DNA from: Bacillota bacterium
Lineage (GTDB): Bacteria > Bacillota > Clostridia > Lachnospirales > CAG-274
Direction: 5' to 3'
Length of the DNA stretch: 8,019 bases
Assembly: GCA_017627115.1 (NCBI GenBank)
Contig: JAGAHK010000325.1
Coordinates: 1-8,019 of the forward strand
Under the pieces are notes generated by a model. The model ran no database searches. It was not told where the DNA came from and worked only from the letters and a program-made list of their open reading frames with translations. The stretch's first letter is position 1, and the number at the start of each line of letters is the position of its first letter. The translations under genes were made by a program, and so were the position numbers. Shown in pieces: positions 6,887 through 8,019 of the stretch.

Positions 6887-8019
6887 TTATTTGATGGTGG
6901 GGCATTTTGCAAGTGATTCGGCTATCTCCTCATCGGTAGGAGTGTAGTTTTGCATAGTGCCGTCATTAAAGCTCTGGTAAGCGACCATATCAAAGTAGCC
7001 CGTACCCGTAAGACCGAATACTATGTTCTTTGCTTCGCCTGTTTCCTTGCATTTGAGCGCTTCGTCGATAGCGACCTTTATTGCATGGCTGCTCTCGGGC
7101 GCGGGAAGTATACCCTCTATCTTCGCAAATCTCTGCGCGGCTTCAAATACCTCTGTCTGCTTAACGCTTGTAGCTTCTATAATGCCGTCGTCATAAAGCT
7201 GGGAAACTATCGAGCTCATGCCGTGGTAGCGCAGACCGCCTGCGTGGTTGGGTGCGGGGATATAGCCGCTGCCGAGTGTATACATCTTTGCAAGCGGACA
7301 AACCTTGCCCGTATCGCAGAAGTCATATATATATTTGCCGCGTGTAAGGCTGGGGCAGGATGCAGGCTCAACTGCGATTATCCTGTAGTTTTTCTCGCCC
7401 CTTACCATTTCGCCCGCAAACGGTGAGATAAGACCGCCGAGATTGGAACCGCCGCCTGCGCAGCCGATGATTATGTCGGGTGTAATACCGTATTTATCAA
7501 GTGCGGCCTTTGTTTCAAGACCGATGACCGTCTGATGAAGAAGTACCTGGGAAAGTACCGAGCCGAGAACGTATCTGTAACCATCTTTTGAGGTAGCGGC
7601 TTCGACTGCTTCGGATATGGCACAGCCAAGACTGCCCGTTGTACCGGGGAATTCCTCGTTTATTTTTCTGCCGACATTTGTTGTCATGGACGGCGAGGGT
7701 GTTACCTTTGCACCGTATGTGCGCATTACCTCGTGTCTGAAAGGCTTTTGCTCGTAGGATACCTTTACCATATATACCTCACAGTCAAGGTCGAAGTATG
7801 CACAGGCCATCGAAAGCGCCGTACCCCACTGGCCTGCGCCCGTTTCGGTCGTAACGCCTTTAAGCCCCTGCTTTTTTGCGTAGTAGGCCTGCGCAATAGC
7901 CGAGTTGAGCTTGTGGCTGCCCGAAGTGTTGTTTCCCTCGAATTTGGAGTAGATATGTGCAGGCGTATCAAGCGCCTTTTCAAGACAGTATGCACGTACA
8001 AGCGGTGAGGGACGGTACA
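6887..8019 (-). CDS. trpB: Tryptophan synthase beta chain, TrpB2 type (5' end outside window)
   Basis: TrpB condenses indole with L-serine to give tryptophan, using pyridoxal phosphate. The frame is open to the window edge: 376 codons are visible and about 70-75 residues of a roughly 450-residue TrpB2 seem to be missing. The ATG at 7810 is internal, since the conserved core lies upstream of it. Counting from the first full codon (8017), there is YRPSPLVRA (1-9), the cofactor motif SGSHKLN (32-38) with Lys36 (codon 7910-7912) as the Schiff-base lysine, ETGAGQWG (58-65), the phosphate-binding CAGGGSN (186-192), EGILPAPESSHA near 301-312, and GLTGTGYFD near 335-343. The YRPSPLVRA form, VYMVKVSYEQKP and PAPESSHA point to the TrpB2 subfamily rather than TrpB1. 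No trpA is adjacent on the visible side. TrpB2 may act without TrpA on free indole, but this is inferred from the family. Confidence 0.94.
   Translation of the reverse strand, partial: YRPSPLVRAYCLEKALDTPAHIYSKFEGNNTSGSHKLNSAIAQAYYAKKQGLKGVTTETGAGQWGTALSMACAYFDLDCEVYMVKVSYEQKPFRHEVMRTYGAKVTPSPSMTTNVGRKINEEFPGTTGSLGCAISEAVEAATSKDGYRYVLGSVLSQVLLHQTVIGLETKAALDKYGITPDIIIGCAGGGSNLGGLISPFAGEMVRGEKNYRIIAVEPASCPSLTRGKYIYDFCDTGKVCPLAKMYTLGSGYIPAPNHAGGLRYHGMSSIVSQLYDDGIIEATSVKQTEVFEAAQRFAKIEGILPAPESSHAIKVAIDEALKCKETGEAKNIVFGLTGTGYFDMVAYQSFNDGTMQNYTPTDEEIAESLAKCPTIK

Noticed and set aside
7808..7810. ATG as the start of trpB2
   Set aside because: The lysine motif SGSHKLN and ETGAGQWG are encoded upstream in the same frame, so this ATG is internal and the gene continues past the window edge.

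Overview
The window looks like ordinary chromosome from a Clostridia-type Firmicute, perhaps a gut Oscillospirales/Ruminococcaceae relative. The support is strong GGAG-type ribosome binding sites, moderate G+C content (not computed), and proteins that resemble Firmicute versions: a class II EPSP synthase, a TyrA with a C-terminal ACT domain, an AdeC-type adenine deaminase, and a pilin-like protein carrying a stalk domain. The taxon is an inference from these features, not a measurement.

Layout. On the + strand are the 3' part of a pilin-like/stalk-domain surface protein (1-522) and, 21 nt later, a complete cytoplasmic family 28 glycoside hydrolase (544-1890). A short gap (1891-2029) holds an orphan ribosome binding site with a 10-codon reading frame and a hairpin terminator. 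All the rest is on the - strand and is read from right to left: trpB2 (8019-6887, 5' end outside the window), a strong intrinsic terminator (6831-6871), thiE (6814-6164), ade (6152-4467), a near-consensus promoter (4470-4442), tyrA (4411-3347) and aroA (3307-2030). aroA runs convergently into the terminator after the GH28 gene.

How the genes fit together. Three - strand genes belong to aromatic amino acid synthesis. AroA makes EPSP on the way to chorismate, TyrA turns prephenate into the tyrosine precursor, and TrpB2 joins indole and serine to make tryptophan. TyrA has an ACT domain, so tyrosine feedback at the protein level is plausible. The tyrA-aroA unit has its own promoter and a leader of only about 24 nt, too short for a T-box or attenuator. 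Between these aromatic genes lies a thiE-ade pair (thiamine phosphate synthesis and adenine deamination) with an 11-nt gap, which suggests translation from one transcript. The GH28 enzyme lacks a signal peptide and probably trims imported pectin oligosaccharides inside the cell.

I found no insertion sequence, CRISPR array, tRNA, rRNA or phage gene, and no convincing new biological system. The points most worth a second look are the pilin/stalk-domain fusion, the orphan mini-ORF after the GH28 gene, the promoter overlapping the ade stop codon, and the missing promoter and riboswitch for thiE. No gap between genes exceeds 140 bases.
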